A DNA stretch of 64,000 nucleotides from Phycisphaeraceae bacterium. GTDB taxonomy: Bacteria; Planctomycetota; Phycisphaerae; Phycisphaerales; UBA1924. Each line of letters begins with the position of its first letter. The stretch's first letter is position 1. Below are positions 24,169 to 33,365 of the stretch, piece by piece. Made by a program: the position numbers and the translations under genes. The DNA lies in assembly GCA_019636495.1 (NCBI GenBank), contig JAHBXL010000010.1, positions 1 through 64,000 of the forward strand. Direction: 5' to 3'. The notes beneath the pieces were generated by a model that saw only the letters and a program-made list of their open reading frames with translations, was not told where the DNA came from and did no database searches.

Positions 24169-25886
24169 GCCACGACGAGTTTCTGATCGCGGCGTTGGTC
24201 GAAGCCGGGATGCTCTCCCGCGACCGGGCCGACATGGTGCTGCGTCACGCGCAGGAGAAGGGCATCGAGTTCGGCGAGGCGGTGGTTGCGTTGGGCGTGC
24301 TGACGGCGCGGCAGGTGGCGATTGCGCGTGCCGAGACGAGCGAGCACCCCTACATCGATCTGGCGCTGTTCGACATCGACTTTCGCAACACCGCGCTGCT
24401 GCCGCGTGGCTCGGCCGAGTCGCTCCGCGCGTTCCCGCTCTTCGTGCTGGAGCGCTCGGTGACGGTGGGGATGGAGAACCCGCTGGACCTGCGCGCTGTG
24501 GACCAACTTCGCGCTCTGCTGAAGGCCGACATCGACCCGGTTCTGTGCGAACAGGGCGCGCTGCGAGCGCTCATCGACCGTGCCTATTCGCTGACCGGCA
24601 ACAGCGCGGGTGCGCCGCGAGCGCGCGACGGCTCGGCGGAGGCGCAGCCCGGAACCGACGATGCGAGTGATGCGCGCGAGCCGATCGTGGCGGCGGTCAA
24701 CCAGATCATCGCGCAGGGGCTGGACCTGGGCGCATCGGACATCCACCTCGGGCCCGACGAGCACGAACTGCACCTGCGCTACCGCGTGGACGGCGCGCTC
24801 CGTTCCCATCAGGGACCCGGCCTGGCGGCCCATACCGGGCTGATTCAGCGTCTGAAGGTGATGGCCAATCTCGACCTGACGCAGACCCGCCGCCCGCAGG
24901 ATGGAAAGTTCCGCTTTGCGCAGGGCGGTCGGAGCGTCGACGTGCGGCTGTCGATCATCCCGACGGTGTGCGGCGAGAACGCGGTGCTGCGGCTGCTCGC
25001 CTCGGGAGCGAACATCAAGGATTTCCCGACGCTGGGCTTCCCCGCGGGCGAGGCGCAGGAACTCGAGCGCATCATTGAGAACCCGTACGGGATGATCCTG
25101 GTGACTGGCCCGACGGGCTCGGGAAAGACCACCACGCTGTACACCGCGCTCAAGCGGCTCAACACGCCCGACCGCAACATCATGACCATCGAGGACCCGG
25201 TGGAGGTCCGCATGCCGCTGGTGCGGCAGGTGCAGGTGAACCCGGAGATCGGGCTGAACTTCGCCGGTGCGCTGCGGTCGATCCTCCGGCAGGATCCGGA
25301 CGTGGTCTTCGTCGGCGAGATTCGCGACGAGGAGACGGCGCGCATCAGCGTGCAGGCCGCGCTCACGGGCCACCTGGTGCTCTCGAGCCTGCACACCAAC
25401 GACGCGGCGGGCGCGGTGCCGCGGCTGCGCGACCTGAACTGTCCGGCCTTCGCCGTGAACGCCGCGCTGCTGTGCGTGATCGCGCAGCGGCTGGTGCGGC
25501 GCACCTGTCCGGACTGCGCCCGCGCTGCGACGCCGAAGGAAGAACTGCTCCGCCTGTTTGGCGCGATGGGGCAGGGCGGGCAGTATGTGCAGGGATCAGG
25601 CTGCGGCCGGTGCGGATCGACCGGGTACCGCGGGCGCATCGGCGTGTACGAGATGCTCCGCACGACCGACGGCGTGCGCGCGGCGATCGAAGAAGAGGCA
25701 TCGTCCGACGAGATCCGTCGTCGCGCAGTCGCCGACGGCATGCGCTTGATGTGGCAGAACGGACTCGAGAAGGCGCGGATCGGCCTGACGACGCTCGAGG
25801 AGGTCGCGCGCGTTGTTGCGGTGCAAAGCACCGCCGAGAGCGAGGACACGGGGGAACGTGATGTGGTTCGGAGGCTCGCGGCATGA
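24162..25886 (+). CDS. gspE: GspE/PilB-type assembly ATPase, 574 aa
   Basis: The start MLSHDEFLIAALVEAG is taken over the in-frame upstream ATG because it begins the N-terminal GspE domain (about 1-150) and overlaps the PilZ stop. The ATPase core is complete: Walker A GPTGSGKTTTLY (about 313-324), the Asp-box region TIEDPVEVRMPLVRQVQVN, Walker B DPDVVFVGEIRDEE and the His box GHLVLSSLHTNDA. A tetracysteine zinc site follows (RRTCPDCARAA ... GCGRCGSTGYRGR). The enzyme is a cytoplasmic hexamer that drives pseudopilus extension. It overlaps gspF by ATGA. Confidence 0.95.
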   Translation: MLSHDEFLIAALVEAGMLSRDRADMVLRHAQEKGIEFGEAVVALGVLTARQVAIARAETSEHPYIDLALFDIDFRNTALLPRGSAESLRAFPLFVLERSVTVGMENPLDLRAVDQLRALLKADIDPVLCEQGALRALIDRAYSLTGNSAGAPRARDGSAEAQPGTDDASDAREPIVAAVNQIIAQGLDLGASDIHLGPDEHELHLRYRVDGALRSHQGPGLAAHTGLIQRLKVMANLDLTQTRRPQDGKFRFAQGGRSVDVRLSIIPTVCGENAVLRLLASGANIKDFPTLGFPAGEAQELERIIENPYGMILVTGPTGSGKTTTLYTALKRLNTPDRNIMTIEDPVEVRMPLVRQVQVNPEIGLNFAGALRSILRQDPDVVFVGEIRDEETARISVQAALTGHLVLSSLHTNDAAGAVPRLRDLNCPAFAVNAALLCVIAQRLVRRTCPDCARAATPKEELLRLFGAMGQGGQYVQGSGCGRCGSTGYRGRIGVYEMLRTTDGVRAAIEEEASSDEIRRRAVADGMRLMWQNGLEKARIGLTTLEEVARVVAVQSTAESEDTGERDVVRRLAA

Positions 25887-27097
25887 GCGCGATCGCCTTC
25901 GAGTACCGCGGGGTGGACCGTTCGGGCGCGAGGCGCGACGGCGTGCTGCAGGCGACGAGCAAGGTCGAGGCGTACCGGAAGGTGCAGGCGCTGGGCCTGA
26001 CGCCGATGGTGGTGCGGGCCGCGTCGGAGCGCGTGGGCGCATCATGGTTCGGCCGGCGCGGGCGCGTGCGGGCCAAGGACCTTGCGCACTTCACGTACCA
26101 GTTGGGCGTGTTCGTGTCGTCGCAGATTCCGCTGGGGCAAGGCCTGGCGACGATCGCCGAGCAGGAGCCCGCGGGCCGGTTCAAGGACATCATCACGGAC
26201 ATCGCAAGGCGTATCGATGCGGGCGAGCAACTGGCGCAGGCGATGGATGCGCACCGCGAAGCGCTGGGCACGGTGTACATCCAGACCGTCCGCGCGGCGG
26301 AGCGCACGGGCAACCTGTCGAAGGTGCTGGAGCATCTGTCGGACATGCTGGAGCGGGGGCAGGAGACCAGGCAGATGGTCCGCGGGGCGCTGATGTACCC
26401 CGCGTGCATCGTGGGCGCGCTCGCGCTGGCGCTACTGTTCCTTGTCGGATTTGTTGTGCCGCGGTTCGCGGGCATGTTCGAGCAGCGCGGCCTGGACCTG
26501 CCGGCCTTCACCCGTGCGCTCATGCTCTTCGGCACATCGATCCAGTCGTACTTCTGGGCGTACGGCCTGGGAGTTGCCGGCGCGGTGTATGGGCTGCGAC
26601 GGGCGTGGGCATCGCCGCGCGGCAGGCTGGTCATCGACAGCATGCTGCACCGCGTTCCCTACCTCCACCGGATCCTGGTCGGGCTGGCTGTGGGGCGCTT
26701 CTCGCGGGTGCTGGGAGTCAGTCTCGCATCGGGGCTGGGGTTGATCGAGGCCCTGGAACTCTCTGCGGGCGCATCCGGCAGGCCGAAACTCATCGCCGAT
26801 GCCGAACGCATGGCGGCGAAGGTGCGGAATGGTTCGCGCATGAGCGATGCGCTGTCGGATTGTCCATACCTGCCGGGCTTTGCCAAAAGAATGCTCGCCG
26901 CGGGCGAGCAGTCGGCGCAACTGCCCAAGATGTGCGAGGTCGTGGCGCGACACTATGACCGGGAGACCACGCACCTGACGAAGAACATCGGCACGGTGAT
27001 CGAGCCGGTGCTGATCGTGGCCATCGCGGGCGTGGTGCTCGTGGTGGCCCTGGCCATTTTCCTGCCCATGTGGGACATGGTCAAACTGGTGGGATAG
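25883..27097 (+). CDS. gspF: GspF/PilC-type inner-membrane platform protein, 404 aa
   Basis: Two related T2SSF domains are visible. The first includes LAHFTYQLGVFVSSQIPLGQ and ERTGNLSKVLEHLSDMLERG, and the second starts after a membrane helix (ALALALLFLVGFVVPRF) and includes SRVLGVSLASGLGLIEALEL and MLAAGEQSAQLPKMCEVVAR. A last helix (VLIVAIAGVVLVVALAIFLP) ends near the C-terminus. It is the core platform that couples the ATPase to pseudopilin assembly. Start and gspE stop overlap (ATGA). Confidence 0.95.
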   Translation: MSAIAFEYRGVDRSGARRDGVLQATSKVEAYRKVQALGLTPMVVRAASERVGASWFGRRGRVRAKDLAHFTYQLGVFVSSQIPLGQGLATIAEQEPAGRFKDIITDIARRIDAGEQLAQAMDAHREALGTVYIQTVRAAERTGNLSKVLEHLSDMLERGQETRQMVRGALMYPACIVGALALALLFLVGFVVPRFAGMFEQRGLDLPAFTRALMLFGTSIQSYFWAYGLGVAGAVYGLRRAWASPRGRLVIDSMLHRVPYLHRILVGLAVGRFSRVLGVSLASGLGLIEALELSAGASGRPKLIADAERMAAKVRNGSRMSDALSDCPYLPGFAKRMLAAGEQSAQLPKMCEVVARHYDRETTHLTKNIGTVIEPVLIVAIAGVVLVVALAIFLPMWDMVKLVG

Positions 27098-27179
27098 CGC
27101 CGGAGAGTCCGTCCGGCAATGTCAAGTCGAGGCCGAGAAAGGTCGATGCACCGACTCTGACAGTTCAAGGAGCACAGAC

Positions 27180-27611
27180 ATGAGCCTCGCAACCCGTCAT
27201 CCCATGGCCCGCGCGTTCACGCTTGTCGAACTCATCGTGGTCATCGTCGTTCTGGCGATTCTTTCCGGCGTCGCCATCCCCAAGTACTTTGACTACGCGG
27301 CCAAGGCCAAGGAATCGGCGTGCAAGGGCACGCTGGGCGCCGTGCGCTCGGGCATCGCCAACTTCCACGCCAACTCGATCGTGAGCAATGGCGCCGCGAC
27401 CTGGCCCACGCTCGTGCAGATGCAGACGCTGGGCACCGTGATGCAGGAGCCCTTGCCCGCCAACCCGTACAACAACTCCAACACCATCCAGGCCGCGACC
27501 TGGGCGACGACGCCCCCGGTCAGCGGGACCGCGGGTTGGAGTTACGACGCGGCCACGGGCAAGTTCTGGGCCAACAGCAACACCAGCGGAATCGGCGAGC
27601 ACCTGTGGTGA
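27180..27611 (+). CDS. gspG: GspG-like major pseudopilin, 143 aa
   Basis: AAGGAG lies 8 bases upstream of the ATG. The leader ends at the prepilin cleavage site HPMARA/FTLVELIVVIVVLAIL, with the +1 Phe and Glu5 conserved. After the hydrophobic helix come PKYFDYAAKAKESACKGTLG and a compact C-terminal domain ending NTSGIGEHLW, typical of pseudopilin G. It is the expected main subunit of the pseudopilus and stands first of the four pseudopilin genes. An 82-base gap before it may hold a separate promoter. Confidence 0.9.
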   Translation: MSLATRHPMARAFTLVELIVVIVVLAILSGVAIPKYFDYAAKAKESACKGTLGAVRSGIANFHANSIVSNGAATWPTLVQMQTLGTVMQEPLPANPYNNSNTIQAATWATTPPVSGTAGWSYDAATGKFWANSNTSGIGEHLW

Positions 27612-27686
27612 TCGCCGCGGGCCGTTGAGTTCCGCCGATCTCGCCGCGGCGTGCCGCGGCACGGGAAGGCGCGGGCGGGCGACACG

Positions 27687-28232
27687 ATGGCACATAGGCC
27701 CCGCACAACTTCACGCCGCGTCCGGCTCTCCGGGCGCGGCTTCTCGTTGGTCGAAATGGTCGCGGTTCTCACGGTCGCGGCGGTTCTCGCCGCTGTTGCG
27801 GTGCCGGCGATGACCTCGACCATGGGCATGCGGCGTTCGGCCGCGGCGGCGCAGGTAGCGCGGGACCTCCGCCTGGCGCGGGAGATCGCTGCTTCGGATG
27901 CGCTGCCGACGTGGGTCGCGTTTGATGTCGCGGGCAACCACTACACACTGTGGGTCGAGCAGCGAGCCAATCCCGGTCGCGCCAACGCACTTCCATGGGC
28001 CGATCCGGCTACCGGTCGCGAGCACATGCAACGGTTCGGCGAATCGGAGTTTGCGGGTGTGTCGCTCGTCTCCGCGAGCATCGGTGGCGGAACGTGGGCG
28101 GGCTTTGACTGGCAGGGACGCCCGCTGTCATTCAGCGGCGCTGCCCTCACGACCACCGCCGCCATCGGCTTTGGGTCGGGCGTGGAGGTGCTGATCGAGC
28201 CGGGAACCGGCCACGTGGGGATAGTGCCGTGA
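27687..28232 (+). CDS. gspH: GspH-like minor pseudopilin, 181 aa
   Basis: The prepilin site is GRG/FSLVEMVAVLTVAAVLAA with Glu5. The C-terminal domain contains the GspH-like RSAAAAQVARDLRLAREIAA and a beta-rich end (GFGSGVEVLIEPGTGHVGIV). An ATG at 27687 is chosen; a GTG at 27651 is in frame upstream and would lengthen the leader by 12 residues. Its GTGA overlap with the next gene couples the minor pilins. Confidence 0.85.
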   Translation: MAHRPRTTSRRVRLSGRGFSLVEMVAVLTVAAVLAAVAVPAMTSTMGMRRSAAAAQVARDLRLAREIAASDALPTWVAFDVAGNHYTLWVEQRANPGRANALPWADPATGREHMQRFGESEFAGVSLVSASIGGGTWAGFDWQGRPLSFSGAALTTTAAIGFGSGVEVLIEPGTGHVGIVP

Positions 28233-28651
28233 AACCGCGTTCTCACGTTGTCCGCGCGTTCTCGCTCATCGAGGCGATCATCGCCATCGTGATCCTGTCT
28301 GTCGCCATACCGGCGATGTTCTGGGCGGTGCGAGATGCGGCGGAGCGACGCGTCGAGCCGGTAATGCTCAACCGCGCCCGCTGGCTCGCGGCGGAGAAGA
28401 TCGAGGATGTTCTCGCGGACCGCGCCAACTCCGGGCGCGGCTACGGGTACGTCGTCGCGGGGAACTACCCGGAGGAGTCGCCGGTCGCCGGATTTGCCGG
28501 GTTCTCGCGGCAGGTGACCATCGTCGAGCGCGGCCCGGACCTCGTGGGCCCGGGAACGGGGTACAAGGTCGTGACCGTTCGCGTGAACTACAGCGGCGCA
28601 CGCGGCGCAGCGCGGACATTCGAACTCGCCGCGGTGGTGACGGACTCCTGA
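28229..28651 (+). CDS. gspI: GspI-like minor pseudopilin, 140 aa
   Basis: The leader MKPRSHVVRA is followed by FSLIEAIIAIVILSVAIPAM, a type IV prepilin N-terminus with Glu5. The short globular domain (RARWLAAEKIEDVLADRANS onward) and position between GspH and GspJ-like genes match GspI. The call as I rather than a PilV-type pilin rests on gene order. Confidence 0.75.
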   Translation: MKPRSHVVRAFSLIEAIIAIVILSVAIPAMFWAVRDAAERRVEPVMLNRARWLAAEKIEDVLADRANSGRGYGYVVAGNYPEESPVAGFAGFSRQVTIVERGPDLVGPGTGYKVVTVRVNYSGARGAARTFELAAVVTDS

Positions 28652-28653
28652 AC

Positions 28654-29208
28654 ATGCGCCACGCACGTACACATCGCCGCGGCCGCGGCTTCACGCTTGT
28701 CGAGGCCGTCGCCACCATGACGGTGCTCGCGGTGGTGTCCATCGCGGCATCACGGATCATCTTCGCCGCGGCCGATGCGTACATCGGCGCGGCGTCGTCG
28801 TCGCACCTGTCATCCGAAGCATCGGCGGCGATGGAGCGGATCGCGTCGGAGTTGCGGGGTGTCCCATCGCGCGCGGGTTCGCCGGGCACGCCGTGGATCG
28901 ACAGCGTGACGGCGACGAGCGTCGCGTGGGGCGGGACATCGTCGCTGGCGCGGTCGGGCTCGGTGGTGATGCTCACGATCGACGGCGGCACACCCCGAAC
29001 ACTGCTCTCGAATGTCACCGGGTTCTCGATCGCCTGCTATGACCAGAACGGGCAGGCGATGGCGCAGACGCTCTCGGGCGCGGCGTGCGACGCCGTGCGA
29101 CGGATCGAGATCACGCTCACGCTGTCGCGATCCGGCGCGAGCGAAACGCTGCGAACGCGCATTTTTCCTCGGGCCGCTTTGGCCGGGGTGGCGGGGGGTG
29201 CGCCGTGA
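28654..29208 (+). CDS. gspJ: GspJ-like minor pseudopilin, 184 aa
   Basis: The prepilin site is GRG/FTLVEAVATMTVLAVVSIAA with Glu5. The downstream domain has SSEASAAMERIASELRGVPS and a beta-rich end (VRRIEITLTLSRSGASETLR), as in GspJ/PilW proteins. It starts 3 bases after gspI and overlaps the next gene by GTGA. Confidence 0.75.
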   Translation: MRHARTHRRGRGFTLVEAVATMTVLAVVSIAASRIIFAAADAYIGAASSSHLSSEASAAMERIASELRGVPSRAGSPGTPWIDSVTATSVAWGGTSSLARSGSVVMLTIDGGTPRTLLSNVTGFSIACYDQNGQAMAQTLSGAACDAVRRIEITLTLSRSGASETLRTRIFPRAALAGVAGGAP

Positions 29209-30965
29209 GACTCTCGCGTACGAGTCCACGCGGCGGCGCGGCGGTGGCGATCGTCATCGCGCTGGTCGTGCTGCAACTGGTGGTCGTCGGAATGGTGATC
29301 GCCGGCTCGCGCGAGCAATCGCTGGGCGTTCCTCGCGCGGAGAGTCTGCGCAGTCTGTACGCCGCCGAGGCGGGCGCGCAGATGGCGATGCGCGAACTGG
29401 CGGTGGGGTCCGATGAGGACGGCGACGGTGCAATCGGCTCGATCTCGGCCGATGGTCAATCGGGCACGGGCCCGCTGCTGCTGGGCTCGCGGATCAGCAC
29501 GCAACTGCAGAGCACCGGGCCCGACTCCGGCGAGATTGTCGCTCGCGCCCAGGCCACGCGGGCGCACCGACAGGTTCGTGTCGCGTACAGCATTCCGGCG
29601 ACCGGCGGGTCGGGCGGCGGCGCGGGGCTCGCGGCGGAGTTCTTCGCACTCGGCGCGGCTCCCAGCACGCTCGCGAGCGTGAACTGGAACGCGTCACCGA
29701 GTGCAGTCGGCCCCATCCCGTACTTCAACTTCGCGAGCGCATCGAGTTCGTCGTACCGATTCTGGAACTCCGGCCCCACCACGCGCTACGGAGTTCGCTA
29801 TCGCGGATCGATCGCCATCCCGCAGACAGGTGCGTGGACCTTCTCGCTCGGCAGTGATGCCGGATCGCGACTGCTGATCGGCGGCGCGCAGGTCATCGAC
29901 CACGACGGCCTGCACACCTTCAGCGCCAAGACCGGGACGCTCAACCTCGCAGCGGGCAGCCACGACCTTGAGGTTCTGTACTTCGAGGACACCGGCAATC
30001 ACGGCCTGACTCTGGCTTGGCAGGGCCCGGGCGTCGCCACGACGACGACAGTCCCGCCATCGGCGCTCTCAAACGGCTCGGGATTCGCCGTCGAGTTTCC
30101 GCCTATCGCGCTCGCCGACACGCTGTACATCTGGGGCGACAACAGCGCGACGGCGGCCTCCATCGACGGCTTCTCGGCGGCGGCGGGTGCCTACGGCGGC
30201 GCGAATGTGCTGACCGACCGACTGCTGGTCGCGACAAACGCGACCGGCAGCCAGCGCGTGCAGATGACCCAGCGGGCGCGGATCAACGGCAGCCTGCACA
30301 TCGGGCCCGGCGGCAACCCGGCGAGCGTGGTGGTGCTCTATACCGATGCGCAGATCACGGGGAGCACGAGCTCGCGGCCCGTCGCCGTCGGCATTCACCG
30401 GCACGTCGATCCCTGGGTGACCATGCCCGCGAGTTCGGGCAGCATCACCTACACATCGTCGCAGACGATCAGCACCAACCGGACCTTCCAGGACCTGAGC
30501 GTGTGGGGGGGCAACACGGTGATCACGATCAACGGCAACGTGACCATTCGCTGCACCGGCAACTTCCAGATCGGCGATGGCGTGCGGTTCGAACTCGCCG
30601 CGGGCGCATCGCTCATCCTGTTTGTCGCCGGCGATGTGAACATCTACAAGCACGCGACGATCAACTTCAACACCGGTGACCCATCGCGCTGCTGGCTCTT
30701 CATGACCGGCGATGACCGTCGATTGCAGTTGACCGACCAGGCCAAACTCGTTGGGCACGTACGAAACCCGAAGGGATCACTGGAGATGTGGGGCACCGGG
30801 AACCCCGGGAGCGAGTTGTACGGGACGTATCACGGAAGGACCATGACCATGGGCGACAAGGCGCGGTTTCACGGCGACGTCTCGCTCCATGAGTCATCCG
30901 GCGGCGGTGGAGGGAACGGCAGCGGCGGATCGCCGACCATCACCGCGTGGTCGCTGGAGCCCTGA
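29205..30965 (+). CDS. GspK/PilX-position tip pilin carrying a PA14 domain, 586 aa
   Basis: The GTG at 29205 overlaps the gspJ stop. The N-terminus (RGGAAVAIVIALVVLQLVVV) is a pilin-like helix without Glu5, as in GspK, and is followed by SLRSLYAAEAGAQMAMREL. Residues about 140-290 form a PA14 domain: AAEFFALGAAPSTLASVNWN, YRGSIAIPQTGAWTFSLGSD, AGSHDLEVLYFEDTG and LTLAWQGPG. PA14 is a carbohydrate- or surface-binding module in adhesins and glycosidases. The C-terminal half is beta-rich (VTIRCTGNFQIGDGVRFELA, LILFVAGDVNIYKHATINFN) and ends in a Gly/Ser-rich tail. Gene order puts it at the K position, the pilus tip complex, so this system may bind glycans or surfaces. That function is inferred. 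Confidence 0.8.
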   Translation: MRLSRTSPRGGAAVAIVIALVVLQLVVVGMVIAGSREQSLGVPRAESLRSLYAAEAGAQMAMRELAVGSDEDGDGAIGSISADGQSGTGPLLLGSRISTQLQSTGPDSGEIVARAQATRAHRQVRVAYSIPATGGSGGGAGLAAEFFALGAAPSTLASVNWNASPSAVGPIPYFNFASASSSSYRFWNSGPTTRYGVRYRGSIAIPQTGAWTFSLGSDAGSRLLIGGAQVIDHDGLHTFSAKTGTLNLAAGSHDLEVLYFEDTGNHGLTLAWQGPGVATTTTVPPSALSNGSGFAVEFPPIALADTLYIWGDNSATAASIDGFSAAAGAYGGANVLTDRLLVATNATGSQRVQMTQRARINGSLHIGPGGNPASVVVLYTDAQITGSTSSRPVAVGIHRHVDPWVTMPASSGSITYTSSQTISTNRTFQDLSVWGGNTVITINGNVTIRCTGNFQIGDGVRFELAAGASLILFVAGDVNIYKHATINFNTGDPSRCWLFMTGDDRRLQLTDQAKLVGHVRNPKGSLEMWGTGNPGSELYGTYHGRTMTMGDKARFHGDVSLHESSGGGGGNGSGGSPTITAWSLEP

Positions 30966-31056
30966 GGATTCCGGATCGCGCTGAACCGCGATGTGAATCC
31001 GCCCGATAGCCCCGATAAGGCGGGCCCTGCCCGCACGTCCGAGAACGGAGAATGGC

Positions 31057-32745
31057 ATGTTCGGCGCGCACAGCGGATACGCGGTCATTGAGGTCTCGCC
31101 TTCGCGCATCGAACTGGCGATGGTGCGCGGCCGAAAGGTTGTCGCCGCGGCATGGCGCAGGATTGATGATCCGGACCTCGAACCGAACTGGCCGCGCTCG
31201 CTCGGTGCTCATGAGCGGACCCTTGCCGAACTGGTGGAAGAACTGAACTGCCGCGGGTGCCGCGCAGTGGTGCTGCTGCATGCCCCGGGGTGTGCATCGA
31301 CCATCTCCGCGTGTCCAGCCAACTTCGGCGAGCCCGAGGCCGAGAGCGCGGCAATGCTCGCCGTGGGCGCGATCGCGGAGTTCCCGATCGATGGCGAGCC
31401 GTGCACCGCGCGGGTCGTACACACCGATGCGGCGACCTCTGGCCAGCGTGCGCTGCGAAACGCCCACATTCTTGCCGCGGCGCAGCGAGCGGCCGATGCG
31501 GATGCGGCGGTCGCGTTCGTCGAACGGGCGGGCCTGGTTTTCGCAGGTGCAGCGCCGGTCGGGGCGGTGGCCCTGCTGGCCGCGCTCAAGGGCGCGGCGG
31601 CTCTGGGCCGGCGCGCCGGCGACCGTTCCGCGGTCCTGTGGATCGGCGAGCACGGCTCGGCCCTCGCCTCGGTCGTCGATGGCGCGGTGAAGTTCGTTCG
31701 GCCCGTCGCCATGGGCGTCGAAGCGCTCGTCGATGCGCTGCGGCAGCAGCCGCTGCGCTCGCGCGATGAGTCTGTCGTCGCGAACCTCGATCGAGCCGCG
31801 GCACGTTGCCTGCTCGGCGCTGTGGGCGTGCCCGGGCCCGATGCGCCGCTCCCCGGTCACGATGGGCTGACGGGCGCAGCGGTGTTGCCGATCATCCAGC
31901 CTGCGCTGCAGCGCATCACCATCGAGACCAAGCAATCGCTGCGCTTCGGCCTGGCCGAGCAGGAGCGAGCCACAGTTCGCCTCAAGATCGATGGCCCCGG
32001 CGCAACGGTCCAGGGTCTGGGCGACTGGATCTCCCGGCAGTGCGGCCTGTCGCTGGCCGATGGACCGCCCGAGAGCGCAGGTCTGGAGAGCAGTTCTAGC
32101 GGCGCGATCGCGGCGTTCATCGCGCACAGCGACCTTGTGCCGCTCGTGCTGCCCCGGCGGCTGGCCCAGCGCCGCACGCACCGCCGCGCGCGAGTCGCCC
32201 TCGCGGCGGGAATCACGCTCGCCGGTGCGCTGCTCGGTTGGGAGTGGCGCGAGGCATCGGTCGCGTTTGATCGCGAGAGCGCCCGGCTTGCGGCGTTGCA
32301 GGGCCGTGCCGAGACCGACCGCCAGACCGCGCTGGTCCGTGCCGCCACACTCTCCGCGCGCCTCGCGCTCGCGGAGACCGAGGCCCGTGCCGCGCGAACC
32401 GCCGGCGAGGCCGCCGACGCCGCGGCGACGTTGGCCGCTATTGCCGCCGCGGCGAAGAGCGTTCGCATCAGTTCCATCAACATCGCGCACGAGGCCGACG
32501 CGTGCGTTGCGCGGATCAGCGGCTTTGTCCGGCTGAGCGAGTCGGAGGACCCCGCCACGGACATCCGCGCGTTTGTCGAGGCTCTCTCTGCTTCGCCGAT
32601 CGCCGGAACGACGCGGTTGGGCGCGACACAGCGCGTGCAGATCGATGGCGCGCAGTCGCAGGCGTTCGACATCGCGCTGCACCTGGTACGCGTGCCCGTC
32701 CTGCGCGACAGGCTGACCGCCGCCCCCGAGGAGTCCAGGCCATGA
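31057..32745 (+). CDS. GspL-like protein (PilM-PilN fusion), 562 aa
   Basis: Residues about 1-340 form an actin-like PilM-type domain (GYAVIEVSPSRIELAMVRGR, AVLWIGEHGSALASVVDGAV). A membrane helix near 380-400 (VALAAGITLAGALLGWEW) follows, then a long alanine-rich coiled region and a PilN-like periplasmic domain (FVRLSESEDPATDIRAFVEA). This is the architecture of GspL, or of PilM and PilN fused. It recruits the ATPase to the membrane platform. A 91-base gap with a small GCGGGC-CCT-GCCCGC hairpin (31020-31034) separates it from the K-like gene. Its stop overlaps the next start (ATGA). Confidence 0.8.
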   Translation: MFGAHSGYAVIEVSPSRIELAMVRGRKVVAAAWRRIDDPDLEPNWPRSLGAHERTLAELVEELNCRGCRAVVLLHAPGCASTISACPANFGEPEAESAAMLAVGAIAEFPIDGEPCTARVVHTDAATSGQRALRNAHILAAAQRAADADAAVAFVERAGLVFAGAAPVGAVALLAALKGAAALGRRAGDRSAVLWIGEHGSALASVVDGAVKFVRPVAMGVEALVDALRQQPLRSRDESVVANLDRAAARCLLGAVGVPGPDAPLPGHDGLTGAAVLPIIQPALQRITIETKQSLRFGLAEQERATVRLKIDGPGATVQGLGDWISRQCGLSLADGPPESAGLESSSSGAIAAFIAHSDLVPLVLPRRLAQRRTHRRARVALAAGITLAGALLGWEWREASVAFDRESARLAALQGRAETDRQTALVRAATLSARLALAETEARAARTAGEAADAAATLAAIAAAAKSVRISSINIAHEADACVARISGFVRLSESEDPATDIRAFVEALSASPIAGTTRLGATQRVQIDGAQSQAFDIALHLVRVPVLRDRLTAAPEESRP

Positions 32746-33365
32746 ACGGGAACGATCGTCGCGGCATCGCGGCGGAGGTCGCCATCGGCGTGATGGTGTG
32801 CGCATCCGCGTGGTACTTCGGTGTCCGGCCGATGGAGCGCCGGCTCGACGACACGCGGGCGCAGGCCGAAGCGCTGGTCGCTCAGGGCGTCGGCGCCCAA
32901 GTCGCCGACGGAGTATCGGCGGAGGACCTGCGCCGGGCCGCAGCGCGAATCGCCCATCAGGCCGGGACGCTGAATCAGCGCGGGCGCGAGGCCTTCAATG
33001 AGGCGGGCATGTTCGCCGCGCTGACCGATCTGGCCCGCGCCCACGACCTGCGCCTTGAGCAACTGCAGCCCGGCCCGGGCCCCGCGCTGCCCAGGCCCGC
33101 CGAGGGCACGACCCCGCCCAGGGACGCCTCCATCAACTACACCATGACCATCCGTGGCGAGTTTGCGAGCATCGGCCGATTCCTCGAGCATGTGAATCGG
33201 CAGTTCCCGAACTGCGCGGTCGTGTCGGCGCGCGTCTCCGCCGCCTTCGACCCCGATGAGCCGCCGGTGACCGCCGTCATTTCCACGAACCACTGGGTGT
33301 TTGACGCGATGCCCGCGGCACGTCTTGCCGAAGCCGCGCTGGCCGTCGAAGCGGGAGACCGATAA
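32742..33365 (+). CDS. GspM/PilO-like protein, 207 aa
   Basis: A single N-terminal membrane helix (AAEVAIGVMVCASAWYFGV) is followed by a coiled segment and a ferredoxin-like PilO domain (INYTMTIRGEFASIGRFLEH onward). Its place directly after the PilM-PilN-like gene, joined by ATGA overlap, fits PilO/GspM, the periplasmic partner of PilN/GspL. Sequence signal is modest and the call leans on order and layout. Confidence 0.75.
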   Translation: MNGNDRRGIAAEVAIGVMVCASAWYFGVRPMERRLDDTRAQAEALVAQGVGAQVADGVSAEDLRRAAARIAHQAGTLNQRGREAFNEAGMFAALTDLARAHDLRLEQLQPGPGPALPRPAEGTTPPRDASINYTMTIRGEFASIGRFLEHVNRQFPNCAVVSARVSAAFDPDEPPVTAVISTNHWVFDAMPAARLAEAALAVEAGDR

